DNA of 64,000 bases from Mytilus californianus (taxonomy: Eukaryota > Mollusca > Bivalvia > Mytilida > Mytilidae), in assembly GCF_021869535.1 (NCBI RefSeq), contig NW_026262734.1, forward strand, positions 107,853,088 through 107,917,087. Reading direction: 5' to 3'. Positions 23,722 to 34,390 of this stretch are shown one piece after another (position 1 is the first letter of the stretch; each line of letters starts with the position of its first letter). Under the pieces are notes generated by a model that saw only the letters and a program-made list of their open reading frames with translations, ran no database searches and had not been told where the DNA came from. Both the position numbers and the translations under genes were made by a program.

Positions 23722-25825
23722 ATAGATATAGGAAGATGTGGTATGAGTGCCAATGAGACAACTCTCCATCCAAGTTACAATTTTTAAAAGTAAACCATTA
23801 TAGGTCAAGGTACGGCCTTCAACACGGAACATTGACTCACATCGAACAGCAAGCTATAAAGGGCCCAAAAAAATTACTAGTGTAAACCCATTCAAACGGA
23901 AAAACCAACGGTCTAATCTATATAAAAACGAGAAACGAGAAACACGAATGAACTACATAAACAGACGACGACAACTACTGTAATCAGATTCCTGACTTAG
24001 GACAGGTGCAAACATTTGCAGCGGGATTAAACGTTTTAATGGTACCAAACCTTCTCCCTTTTCTGAAACAATAGTATAACATCACAACATAGAAAAACAC
24101 ACTATAAAATATCAATTGGAAGGCTTAACTCAATCAAAAAACGTAAATTAACACACAATGAACGAATAAATTTGACCTGTGACACCTGAATGCAAATACA
24201 CAGTTAATAAAAAAAATTACAAGGGATAAATAATTAAAGTCAAAAGTAACTAAACAGGTTTAAACAAAGTTAAAGTATGATATCACTGTGAAATGTCAAA
24301 CAATTTTTAGAAAATCATCACTTTTGAAGAGACCTGCGTCATATTATACACAGGTAAATGAAAATAATTTTGTTGTTAAGTATACTTCTTCTTCTGTGTG
24401 TATAAAATCTTCCGTTTAGGAATACCAAGAAATCATCCAGATAACGGTAGGTATTGTTGAATGTATCAACCAAATGTAACAATGACGTGTCTGTACTGAG
24501 TTTGGTCATAAACTGAGATTCATAGCAATACAGGAATAAATCTGCTATTAAAGGGGCACAGTTAGTGCCAATAGGAATACCTACTACCTGACGATACACT
24601 TTATCGCCGAAACGTACATATATGTTATCTAGGAGAAAATTTAAAGCTTCAATCATATCCTCACATTTCCAGTAAGTGTATCTAGCATACTTTCCTTTTT
24701 CGTCACAGAAAAAGGCTTTAAACGAGTTATAGCAAATAAATTTACAATGAGATTTTTCGAAAAACCATTTTATTAAATATGAAATTTTTTTCTTTATTAG
24801 ATTGTGTGGAAGTGTAGTGTAGAGAGTAGAAAAATCATAACTGTCAACAGAACCAAAAACACATCAAAAGCATGTATTTTATCTAAAACCTCTTAAAAAA
24901 TTTTATAACCCCATAAATAATTAATACCATTATTTTCATAAGCTTTATTATAAAAGTTAATAACCAGTTCTTTGATAGTAGTAAGGGAGGTAGTAAGAAG
25001 CACTGATATATTAGTAGTAGAACACTTACTAGATGCGGAGATGAAACGGAATTTAAATGGTTTTTTTTTGTGTAATTTCGGTAACCAGTACATGGTAATG
25101 ACTTTCAAATGTTTGGAAGAGGCTTTAAGCTGGGTAGTGGCAGTGATATGCTTGTTAACGATTTGACTCTCAGTAGTGCGTACGGGCCTGAATGTAGAGG
25201 AATTGATAATTTCGTTTTGAAGAACTTCCGTGTAGTATATGCGTCATACCACCACTACATTATTGGCTGCCTTGTCTGCCGGTACGAACACAAACCGCTC
25301 TGCGAGTACTTGGAGTTTATTTTTTATTCTAGAAATGGGAATATCATGGACCCTATTATTAATTTAAGAATTGTTTTCAAAATGAGATATTCGAATATTA
25401 ACAGTATTCAAAATTTTATTCAAATAACTGTCTAGAGATTTTTTATCAGATTTTTCACGTTTGCACCAATTTATACAGTAGGCAGACAGAGCGTCTTTAA
25501 TGACCTGACGACACTGTTTCCAATCTTATATATGGAGGACGGTATTTCGGTCCTTTCTTTAGAAAAGTTTTGACCTCACGGTCTTCGACGATGTTGAGGT
25601 CTCCTGTAATAACATGACCATAGGGAACATATCTAAAACTAGTGTTTCACAGTCTCAAGTGGAAGGAACATTATTTTCTATATTGACGTCTGATGTAACT
25701 GACGTATAATTTAAAATCAAACTTCTGCTCGGTTTTACATAAGAATACGAAATAATGGGTGGTTCTATATTATCAAAATATGGAGGTATTTGGTTAAGAC
25801 GGAAGAGTCATTGAATATGCTAAAC
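23722..25825 (-). mobile_element. Penelope-like element, 5' truncated (copy 2)
   Basis: Same family as 5,178-8,480: the 520-base 3' block (23,722-24,240), a 110-base segment missing from copy 1, then the reverse transcriptase up to the linker (to about 25,825), where similarity stops and Gypsy integrase sequence begins. The nuclease part is absent. It keeps GIPIGTNCAPLIADLFL and YLDDF but has lost the C-terminal thumb region that copy 1 retains. Confidence 0.75.
24339..25108 (-). pseudogene. Penelope-like reverse transcriptase with intact palm motifs
   Basis: Minus strand, N to C: MYWLPKLHKKKPFKFRFISA, the SASSKCSTTNIS segment, NKAYENNGINYLW, a frame change, SYDFSTLY, then from 24,656 LDNIYVRFGDKVYRQVVGIP, GTNCAPLIADLFLYCYES and RYLDDFLVF. 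GxPxGTxxAP and YLDD are the substrate-binding and catalytic palm motifs of reverse transcriptases. Frameshifts around 24,890 and 24,700 and the deleted C-terminus make it non-functional. Confidence 0.75.
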
Positions 25826-25847
25826 ACATGAAATGGTTCGGATGGCG

Positions 25848-26042
25848 TTAAAAGGAAGACTTAATTTCATGCTTTGTTTTCTTATTAGAAACCTTGCGAA
25901 TTTGGCAAAGGTGGCATGATTGTACATAGTCAGGAAAAATTTTTCCCATTCTGGGAAAGAAAAAGTGTTCTTTCGCCCTGTCCAAAGTGTTGTTTATCCC
26001 GCAATGTCCGCCAAGATGTGAATCATGAACATTTTTTAGCAC
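25848..26042 (-). pseudogene. Gypsy integrase zinc-binding domain
   Basis: HDSHLGGHCG, a 30-residue spacer and SCHLCQIRK make the HHCC zinc finger that starts retroviral-type integrases. The catalytic core that should follow is missing: about 20 bases later the sequence turns into the 5'-truncated Penelope-like element. Confidence 0.85.
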
Positions 26043-26138
26043 AGTATTAATGAGCGCCTCGAGTATACCAATCTAATAATGCATCTTTTTGTTGCGTTTA
26101 GCTTTAGCGACTCGAGAATGAAATAGTACTTTGTAAAT

Positions 26139-26663
26139 CTAGGTGTAATCAGATGATTTTAGAACTCCCCAAGCCTCCTTTTGAGATTCGGGTAAGGTGT
26201 CATTTTCGAGTCTATATTTTTTATCAATGTAATATCCTGACGTTGCAGTTGTTTTATTTTTGCGGTAGAAATTGGGATTTTCAAAACAAGATGTTGTTAG
26301 AGTTTTGTAAACGATTCCGGTATCTGACTTGTACAATGTTCGACGCTGTTTCGACATTTTTCTCACTGTTTTTATTTCTGATATTATCGTCGCTTTCATC
26401 TGTATCGGCATCATATGGGTCACTTATGATTTTATCTGTGCCATGCATTGTCAGATAAATGGGCTGCTTGTACATCGGCAACTTTTGAAGCAAAAAGTTC
26501 TGAAAAAAAATTGACCGTTTGGTAGTTTGACTTGACCGGATCGGTCTCTGACGAACGGAAAAAACGGGTCATCCTCAACTGTGGTCTCTACGACGTTCGC
26601 TTTGCAATTTTCACACAGATACAATGCATCGGGAACTTGTATTTCCTCTGCCTTTTTGTACAC
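26139..26663 (-). pseudogene. Gypsy pol linker between RNase H and integrase
   Basis: Overlapping minus-strand frames continue the polyprotein: VPDALYLCENCKANVVETT, then an acidic stretch (DADTDESDDN), then YRKNKTTATSGYYIDKKYRL and QKEAWGVLKSSDY. No catalytic motif is expected here. Several frame changes lie between the pieces. Confidence 0.55.
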
Positions 26664-27060
26664 AATTTCGAACGAACAATTGCTGAAGTATTAACGTTCG
26701 TAAATTTCCCCTTTAATCTGCTTTGGTACAAGGGTTTTAATGTTTGATGGTCATATTCAGCGATAAAAGAACTCCCACGCAAATAATCTGCACAATCAAG
26801 TATGCTCACGACCATTCCTAAAAGCTGTAACTTTATTGGACCGTAAGATTGTTGCCATGGACTCAAAGATTTAGAGCCAAACCTAATTATACGTGGTTTT
26901 TGTGTTTTGTCATTGGGGTCAAACTGATATACCATATATCCAATATCTCATGCTGATGTATTTACTCTTAAGCAAACAGTCAGATCTAACTTTGGAAAAC
27001 TATAAAGTATGTCAGAATTCACCAATTTATATTTCAAGTCTTTAAATGCAGTTCACTACG
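26588..27060 (-). pseudogene. Gypsy RNase H domain
   Basis: From about 27,060: AFKDLKYKLV, SFPKLDLTVC, GYMVYQFDPND, then IRFGSKSLSPWQQSYGPIK, LLGMVVSILDCADYLRGSSF and EYDHQTLKPLYQ. This is the RT-linked RNase H that removes the RNA strand during reverse transcription. The first catalytic Asp appears changed to Asn (VNTSA), and a TGA follows it at about 26,950. The ELLG-type Glu reads QLLG. It is clearly inactive. Confidence 0.8.
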
Positions 27061-27089
27061 CCATTTGAATATCTGCTTCTTTTATACCC

Positions 27090-27595
27090 GAAGGGTAAAA
27101 TGTTTTTGACTCGTCCGTCTGTCCGTCCGTCCGTCCGTCCGTAATCCGTCAGTCCTGTTCTTGTCATCTCAACTCCTCCGAAACCACACAACAGAATTTC
27201 ATGAAACTTTGTAGATAATAAGAACATAATACATAGATATGCATATCAACAGGAAATTATGATTCAATTTTTATTCTAGGAGTAATGCCCTTTTGAACTT
27301 AGAATTTTGGCCTAGATATACTACTGCAACAGTTTGTCATCACGACTCCTCTGAAACCACTCAACAGAATTTCATGAAACTTTGTTGATAATAAGGACAT
27401 ACTATGTAGATGTGGATACTGACAAGAAATAACGATTCAATTTTTATTCTATGAGTTATATCCTTTGAACTTAGAATTTTGGCCTAAATATACTACTGCA
27501 ACAGTTTGTAATCGTAACTCCTCTGAAACCACACAACAAAATTTCATGAAACTTTGTAGATAGTTAGGACATAATATGTAGATGTGCATATTCAC
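27090..27595. repeat. About 172-bp tandem repeat, three units, within Gypsy remains
   Basis: A GTCC microsatellite (27,112-27,145) is followed by three units beginning at about 27,163, 27,340 and 27,511. Each has actcctc, gaaaccac, aacagaatttcatgaaactt and ends tactactgcaacagttt. It occupies part of the space where the Gypsy reverse transcriptase should be. Confidence 0.85.
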
Positions 27596-28054
27596 AAGAC
27601 ATTTTTATCAGTTGAATTTTGTAGGAGTTATGTATCTATTTTTGATGTTTCTGTTATGGTTTCGGTTGGATAATGTGTTATGTCTTATCGTTTGTTGTCT
27701 GAATAATTATAAAATTGCCTTTCAATACCATCATTGTCATGAAAATTGTTTGGACTGGTATTGTGAAAATAATTGTATAAAGTTCGAGATTGCATGTTCG
27801 TTACGTAAGTGCGTCACTGTTTGTGGTGTCTGTCGTGGATGTAAGATGTTCGTTGTTGTTCTGCGGTTTGCATGTTGTGTCGACTATTATATTATTTTTT
27901 GTGCGTTCCTCTGTTATGAGTGTTATTGCGTGTGTTTGTGCTGTATTTCTGTCACGTAGTATTATCATTTTAGCGATACTTTTTAACATAGTCATATTTA
28001 TATAAGCGGGAGGTTTGGCTTGCCATAAAAACCAGGTTCAACCCACCATTTTTT

Positions 28055-28310
28055 CTTATAATATCCTGTACCAAGTCAGGAATATGGCGGTTGTAATCAA
28101 ACAGTTCGTTTCTATGTATGTTGGCGTTTGTTTTTGTTGCACTTCAGTGGTTCTGTTGTTCCTTTGTTTTCTTTTTATAGTTAATGCGTTTTCCTCGGTT
28201 TTAGTTTGTAACCCGGATTTGTTTTCTCTCTATCGATTTATGACTTTTGAACACCGGTATACTACTGTTGCCTTTACTTGTGAGTCTTTGAACTTAAGAA
28301 TCTGGTGAGA
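28055..28310 (-). repeat. Common mussel repeat inserted in Gypsy pol
   Basis: Reverse copy of the family at 43,262-43,440, here more complete (taccaagtcaggaatatggc at its left edge). Together with the tandem repeat it replaces the reverse transcriptase of the Gypsy element. Confidence 0.65.
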
Positions 28311-28434
28311 TTTTGTTTGCCCAGTGACAATGTGGGGGCGTAGGGTATGTGAGCGTGCTCACAAAGGTTCTTTAATTTTAAAAGTCGAGTTAATGGAAAA
28401 ACAAGTGCACTATAATTTGGTATGAATTTTCCAG

Positions 28435-28656
28435 TTAAATAAACCCAAAAGTCGTCTTAATTTCTTGATATTCTTTGGTCGTGGATAATCTTAAATAGCC
28501 GTTACACTTCGAGCGAGTAAATTGTGAATGAGGCGAATCAATAATTTCGGAAACTTCTACATGCTGCAATTCCGGTATAGTATCTGAAAATGATGCACAT
28601 TCATATTCGTTTTTTAGTACACTAAATTCTGCTATTGTACGGACTTTCGGAATCAC
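28435..28656 (-). pseudogene. Gypsy pol segment between protease and RT
   Basis: A 73-codon minus-strand frame (IPKVRTIAEFSVLKNEYEC...) follows the protease in the expected place before RT. I see no RT motif in it; the element is cut at about 28,430. Confidence 0.5.
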
Positions 28657-28816
28657 GACATTCTCATTTGTTAGATTTTGAAGTTTTTGCCGATAGTTTC
28701 CTAGTGTACGGTACGGTTACAACAGATTTAGCTACAAGAAAACCTTTGCCACATGAAAACTTGCTTTTGGAGCACACACCTTGTAATCCCAGTGTATTGA
28801 AATTTGATACCTTAGC

Positions 28817-29212
28817 TCAAACTAAATTTTCTGTATATGGTTCAAGACTAAAACGTTTATGGGTTCGAACATTTGCGGTATTCAATTGACATGAAATTTT
28901 AATAAAATCTAACAAAACATTGTTTTTCATCAAATAATCCGTCCCTAGAATGAACGGATGTGAAGTCACTGGAAGAATATATGCATCAATACCAATTTCC
29001 CCTTGCGTCTTTCTGTACAATTTATTTTTTGTAGTTCCCATTACTTCAGTTGTGTCATTATTAGCTAACCTTGTTTCGGAACCATCCAACTGTACACATG
29101 ATAATTTTTGCTTGTCGGAAACAGAATCAACTAAAGATGTTGACATGATATTGATGGAACTGCCAGAGTCAACTAATGCAGCCACTTTCAGCTGATCAAA
29201 AAAAAAACTAAC
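28817..29212 (-). pseudogene. Gypsy aspartic protease
   Basis: Minus-strand reading QLKVAALVDSGSSINIMS has the retropepsin active-site triad DSG, and HPFILGTDYL is the second conserved element (ILGxDxL). The enzyme cleaves Gag-Pol. The frame is open over 120 codons, the best preserved part of the element apart from gag. Without the rest of pol it has no function as an element. Confidence 0.85.
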
Positions 29213-29313
29213 ATGTACAAAAATCGATGCCTCTTTTGTGAACTAAAGTTTATAAAGGTACTGTCGAAATCTATCCCAGACTACCGTGCCTGTCTCCCGG
29301 GTTCGGTCGGTTT

Positions 29314-29970
29314 TCAAAAGCAAACTTTGTGCAGACATTCGCTGTATCTCCCTGCTGGCACAACTGACATTTTGCAGTCAAAACATTTTGGCCCATACCG
29401 TTCCAATAACACGCTGTGGGTGACCTCTACTATACATTTGAAGCACGGTCCGGAAAAATTATTGCGATCTTGGGTAACTTGTCGGTAATTCGCTGGATAA
29501 TTATTGCGATCATGGGTAACTGGCCGGTCGTTTGCAACTGGTGGCTTATTTTGCACATTCATGACTGATATAAGAGTCATTGATTGTATTTGATCCTTCA
29601 TTTCGGATATTTCAGATGAAGCGACTGCGGTAGCCGGCGGAGAATGTTTGTCGGATTTCATTTTCCTTTGAGCTTTGACTAGCTTACTTAACTCCTGAAT
29701 TTGCTGTCGCACATCTCGCACTTCAGTATTTTGATCATCTGTAGTTCTTTTATTATCATGAGATTTGTTTTTGAGCAATTCTGTGGCATCTACAGAGTCA
29801 TTGTGTTTTCTGTAATCATAGGCTTCTGTCATTTTTGCAGAAGCGAGTGCGTTTTGCATATATTTAGGCATCCCTGCGCGGACAAAAAAATTACATTTGC
29901 TCCGGTAAAACACTGATAAATTTTGAGAGCATACCATGTTCCTGCTAGGCGAATAATTTACGCTTTTCAT
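29314..29970 (-). pseudogene. Gypsy gag C-terminal part with zinc knuckle start
   Basis: An open frame of 218 codons reads a basic coiled region (EVRDVRQQIQELSKLVKAQR) and then GPCFKC, the start of a CCHC zinc knuckle. The expected GH and last Cys fall in another frame, so a frameshift at about 29,430 breaks the knuckle. It joins the N-terminal gag frame by another shift near 29,950. Confidence 0.75.
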
Positions 29971-30640
29971 AAATTTGACGATAAAAATCCACCACGCTTT
30001 GACCGCAGGACAAACTCAGGTTCTTAAATATTTCACTATGTATAAGAGCGTTAGACCCATACCCACAGCAATTAACGTATTTCTCCTCAAAAGGAATAAG
30101 GACACTTTTCCAGTTTGATTTGCTTTCATCGCCTAACAAGTTGTACCATGTTAAATCTGGACCTTTAAGGTGTAAATGAAAAGCGGCTAGCATGCACTTG
30201 TCAGTTATGTTAAATTCAGATAAACCATGCAATGTGGTGAATGATTCAAGTTCAGTCAAACACGTATTACCATTATCTTGAGGATACCCGTGAAACTCGG
30301 AGCACTCAGCCAAACGGTCCATTTTATAATTTATTGAATGTGGCAGCGGTACGCCGACGCTAGATTCTGGTTGGAATGATATTCGTGTAGGGACTTCTTT
30401 GTGAATATTAGCAGTTCCGGTAAACGGAAATTTAAATGATGGTCTAACTGCTGTTGAATGAGTTATTGGCGCATGCAATGAATCATGTAATGGAGTTTGA
30501 AAAGAAAACAATTTAGTTAGTTCATGTTCTTTCAAAAAGGAATCGTATAAAAAAGATTTTGAAGCCGATTCACTTTGTGTAGAGTCTGGTCCGTTTGAAT
30601 TGATTATTCCGTAAAGAAAGACGAGTTGGTACCGTTACTC
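29945..30640 (-). pseudogene. Gypsy gag, capsid part
   Basis: A continuous frame from about 30,600 to 29,945 includes CMLAAFHLHLKGPDLTWYNL, NWKSVLIPFEEKYVN and QSVVDFYRQIYEKRK, the Retrotrans_gag signature (capsid helices with the conserved Trp and the F.xKYxN region). A likely ATG is near 30,640 (MSNGTNSSFF) with one frameshift to the main frame. Confidence 0.8.
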
Positions 30641-30879
30641 ATACTAACAATGCGAGTTATAACCAATTTGGTGAGACTGTTCTCACCGACAAAACATTTT
30701 TCTGAACATGGCAAAACTTTTCTCACCAAACATAAACATAGAAAGCATACACTCGCTTTATTTACAGCTCGAGGAACATTGTAAGCAACGAACAATTCAC
30801 TTTATTTACAGTTTATTAATGACACATAGAATTAACACACAAAAGTTGACTGTTTATTCTGCACAGTTGTTGCCAACCC

Positions 30880-31579
30880 GTCGACAGATTCTCAACAGCA
30901 AAAGTATCGCAAGGGCTGGGATAGGATGAATACCATCTTATAGAATCTTGTAAATCTGTAAGAGTATCTAGCGTGATCATTCCTAGCTTTTCTCGTATTT
31001 TCGATATCAATAGAACAGTTTGGTGATTCTTTCCTGTAAATGAGATTTGTTTCTCTTACAAAGGTGTTAACGACTCCTATTTGCTCATTCAACTTTTTGT
31101 CATCTTATTTATATTTAGGATCTTCACAACCTTTATGTTTGTTGTTTTCCAAAATTGAATACGGGGAAAGCTCCAACAATACAGGGTCTACAGAAGAAAA
31201 ACCTCTAATAAAAGCATCAATTTCTCTGACTTTTGTTATCAAATCATGAGAAGACGAATTATCTGTGGATTTAAATTTGATCAGTCCACAGTCTTTTACC
31301 ATCAAATTACATGTACCCAGCCATAAAAACAGTACGATACGTGGATGACGATGAAACTTAACGTCAAGGTTCTCTTGCAAAAATATTAATTGCTTTTCTG
31401 CTGTGACATCTCCTTTAAACCACCAGACAATATCCCTTTCAATGCCCCGGATAACCTCGTCATGGAGATATCGGGCCTCACTGTCCGATAAAACAATGGG
31501 GGTTTACGTAATCCAATACCAGTGTCCAAGGCGTTTGTATGATATTCAATCCGACTCCTTAATCTGCTAAGTGTCATAC
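30880..31579 (-). pseudogene. SGNH/GDSL hydrolase-like frame upstream of gag
   Basis: Starting at an ATG near 31,577 the minus strand reads, with a one-base frame change in a C run at about 31,500, PPIVLSDSEARYL, VWWFKGDVTAEKQLIFL, PRIVLFLWLGTCNL, IDAFIRGFSSVDPVLLEL, a TAA at about 31,105, INDEX-free continuation EQIGVVNTFVRETN and RYSYRF, and after a one-base loss near 30,934 DGIHPIPALA. The order S-D-S, GTCNL and DGIHP resembles SGNH blocks I (Ser), III (G-x-N-D-like) and V (Asp, His). It lies between the possible LTR and gag on the same strand. Extra esterase-like frames are known in CR1/L2 LINEs; its membership in this Gypsy element is inference from position. Confidence 0.55.
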
Positions 31580-31713
31580 AAACAGGCAAATATATTATTG
31601 TAACGATGTCTAAAATGGCGACCTTGAAAAGTTTGTCTTTTTTCCAAAATCACGTGTTAAAAATACTTGTACAGATCACAACAACGTAACATGTCTCAAA
31701 TTCACATTACTTT

Positions 31714-31728
31714 AATGATCCTCCACCA
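31714..31728 (-). other. Possible primer-binding site
   Basis: Directly beside the inner edge of the right direct repeat the minus strand reads tggtggaggatc, the complement of a sequence ending in CCA as at a tRNA 3' end. This is where a primer-binding site would be in an LTR element. Confidence 0.35.
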
Positions 31729-31955
31729 TTCTGTATCCTTGGGGACTTTTATATGTTAAGGACACAAATTAGTACGAATAGAATAGTTTTGTAATATTTT
31801 GCTCTCAATAAAAATAACGTCTGCTACCTGCATTGACAAGAAATAAAAGAGAGAGTAATTATCAAGCCGGATACGGAATGACCCTTTCCAATTCCTGAAT
31901 GATACAGATACCAGACTGTGAACTAGCAACCCTTAATAATGACAAAAATTAGATA
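31729..31955. repeat. 225-bp direct repeat, right copy (possible 5' LTR)
   Basis: Matches 22,256-22,480. On the minus strand, that of the Gypsy genes, it stands just upstream of the PBS-like site, the SGNH-like frame and gag. It holds a TATA-like tataaaag near its inner end. Confidence 0.45.
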
Positions 31956-33122
31956 AACAACAATTGAACAGTTGATAAACATTTATTTGTATCATGGTAT
32001 AATGTGTTGTTGATGTCAAATGTTATTGTATGAGCATTTGTCTAGGAATTTAATAGGTATAAATTATTTCCCATTACTTAATATTTTTCAGGCTGTTAAT
32101 TATTTTCTTGATAATCTTACGTTTTCATCTCTGCTTTATTCTATAAAGTATTGACATATGCATCAATGCTGACATTAAGGTTTCTCTATTTATTAGACGT
32201 TTGCTATAATTTTGCAATGTTGCTTACAACTTTGAAGGAACTTATTTAAATAAATTAATAATAATAATACTTGAATATGAATTAATCAGCTTAAGACGGA
32301 CGGCCCGTCTGAGTGTGATGCACATTATGCCTTATACACAAGCCTTGTGTATAAGGCATAATGTGCATAGTGTTGGCTTGATGCAATTTTAGGGATAATT
32401 TTTGTCGTTTTTGATGAGAAAAGTGTATGTATTGTCGATGTGTTCATTTTCTTTTCTTTAAATTGTTATTTGTTTTACTGCCTTGAGTATCACTCAAAGT
32501 GCCGTGAAATATGTGGAATATATTCCATACATTGTATCTCCAAATCACCTCCTTTACATATAGTTGATAATTTTCGGGATAAGGTTTCATTTTCTTTACT
32601 ATAATAAAAAAAGTAAGTAAACTTAATTTATTATTTATGAAGTATGAAATTTGAGCATTTCAGCTGATACAATATGACATGTCACGTTGTATTACCAATA
32701 CGCATATCCCACACAAAACAAACCAAACAAACTATAGAACAGGAATAAGTAATGTCAATATCAAACAAGATATACAACAATTCAATTCAGTTGTTTTCGT
32801 TTGTTGCTGTATAGCTTGCTTGTTTTTTGTTAATTGATATGTCATTAGTCTGGCCGTTGGTTTTTTCGTTTGATATTTTTATAAATTGTCGTGTCATGCC
32901 TTTTATACCTTGCATTGTGGTATTGTTCTTGCTCATTGATAAAGGCCATATGGTGATAACATATACGTCATTTGGTCGCAGGTCTATGGTTGTCTCATTG
33001 GCAATCATACTACATCGTCTTATCTTTATATGAATTTCATGGGAAAATTGCTGGATTACAAATCTGTAACGTGAAATGTGTATGTTATTTGCAACCATTG
33101 ACCACATTTATTTGCAATAAAA
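31956..33122. other. Noncoding stretch
   Basis: No gene seen. AT-rich; the only distinct structure is the perfect palindrome at 32,318-32,368. Confidence 0.75.
32318..32368. repeat. Perfect 51-bp palindrome
   Basis: Arms of 25 bases (atgcacattatgccttatac plus acaag, and its exact complement) surround a single C at 32,343. Just upstream is a smaller inverted repeat, gacgg...ccgtc. Confidence 0.95.
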
Positions 33123-33320
33123 GAAAGGCGAAAGATATAATAGGGCCATTCATACTCATAAGTCGAAAATAAACTGACAACGTCATCGCAAAAAAAGAAA
33201 AGGACCAAAATGCCAAAAAAAATATACAAAACACCAGACAGAAAACTAAAGACTGAGCAACACGAACCTAAACAAAATCCGGGGTGATCTCGGGTGCTCC
33301 GGAAGGGTAAGCAGATCCGC
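33123..33320 (-). repeat. Common mussel repeat, reverse copy, at duplication edge
   Basis: Reverse form of the family seen complete at 35,213-35,577 (aagtcgaaaataaactgaca, gaaaactaaagactgagcaa). The tandem duplication starts inside it: only its right part is repeated at 44,017-44,110. Confidence 0.8.
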
Positions 33321-34109
33321 TAATTAGACTTACACAAAGACTTTAAAAAGTCGCTTTGGTTTTTCGTTCTTACGCATGGTCGTAAAGAGGGAAGTAGCAG
33401 TCAACTGAAACCCCATTACAAAATATTATGTTATACTACTCAAAATGCAATCATATACCAACTTTAACCTCGCATGAAATGTACAGCTATTTGCTAATTT
33501 CTGTAAAACAAAACAAAAATTGTTATTGGAATCGGCATAACATGTTACCATTTAGCTTATTTCATCCCGTTTTGTTTTATAACTTATTTTTTTCAATAAA
33601 TCAAATCATGATATATATTTAAGATTATACGTTATACAGTAGGATCCAGAAACAAACAACATTGCTTATTCTAATCTGTATCCATATGACGACATACAAC
33701 AAATTGAATACTTGGAGGATAAGAAAAAAAGGAGAGAAAAACAAGTGAATAAAATAAACTAACTAAACATAAATGAAGCCTTTATTATATGGTATGAACT
33801 TTTGACTTTTTGATACATATTTCTGCACCAATACAAAAAGTATACTAGTTTCTTCATCAGTTAAAAAATCTTACCCAAAACGCAAAATATTTTCATCAAT
33901 CCGCAAGTAATTGCATAAGCACTTAGCGTATATTAGTATTAAAAAAAACTTTGGATACACCAAGCCAGGTAATTCATATCAGGCAATGTATGCTCTCAAT
34001 TTAAGAATTCATTCATACACTTTTGTATTATTGGTTCAACAAGGATCACCAGTAGGAACTATTTTATTTAAAATATGTACTACTTTCCAGTGTGTTCTTT
34101 TTGACTGGG

Positions 34110-34390
34110 CCCGATTTGGTGGTGTTACATCTTACAAAGTCTATCTGAAATATTTTGCAAAGAATTTCGCTCAAACCACGGTGCTAGGAGTCGTCTTAAA
34201 CTTGCAGTGAAGTGATAGATTTTTTGCTCCGTGTTGAAGGCCTAACTGTGACTTTGAAATGAAAAACATTAATAAAAGCGCTGTTCCCTTGCCTTTTGTG
34301 TGTGTGGTTTGTTTTTGCTGTGCATGTACTGATTTTGTGTCATAGATGGATACCCCATATTCTTTGATTTCTGTTACGTTAATCAAAAAT
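34110..34390 (+). repeat. Dispersed repeat, catgtactgattttgtgtcat family
   Basis: Copies: 34,110-34,390 and 45,030-45,310 (through the duplication), 51,190-51,400 in reverse and 61,010-61,135. All carry tgctgtgcatgtactgattt or its variant, tgtcatggatggatac and a poly-T rich middle. No protein is apparent. Confidence 0.7.

Larger units (their letters stand above)
25826..31955 (-). mobile_element. Ty3/Gypsy LTR retrotransposon, degraded
   Basis: Minus-strand order 5' to 3': possible LTR (31,955-31,729), PBS-like site, SGNH-like frame (31,579-30,880), gag (30,640-29,300), aspartic protease (29,212-28,820), pre-RT region (28,656-28,435), then a gap filled by unrelated repeats where the RT should be, RNase H (27,060-26,750), linker, and the integrase zinc-binding domain (26,042-25,848). 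RNase H before integrase is the Ty3/Gypsy order. Frameshifts and stops occur in every gene. The 3' end is cut where a Penelope-like copy begins. Confidence 0.85.

Noticed and set aside
27582-28005. Cysteine-rich 125-codon frame
   Set aside because: It overlaps the end of a tandem repeat and a GT-rich stretch; composition explains the Cys, Val and Phe content.
33911-34210. 99-codon frame retained in both duplication units
   Set aside because: Only the last 30 codons are alike and they coincide with a noncoding repeat also present in reverse at 51,190.
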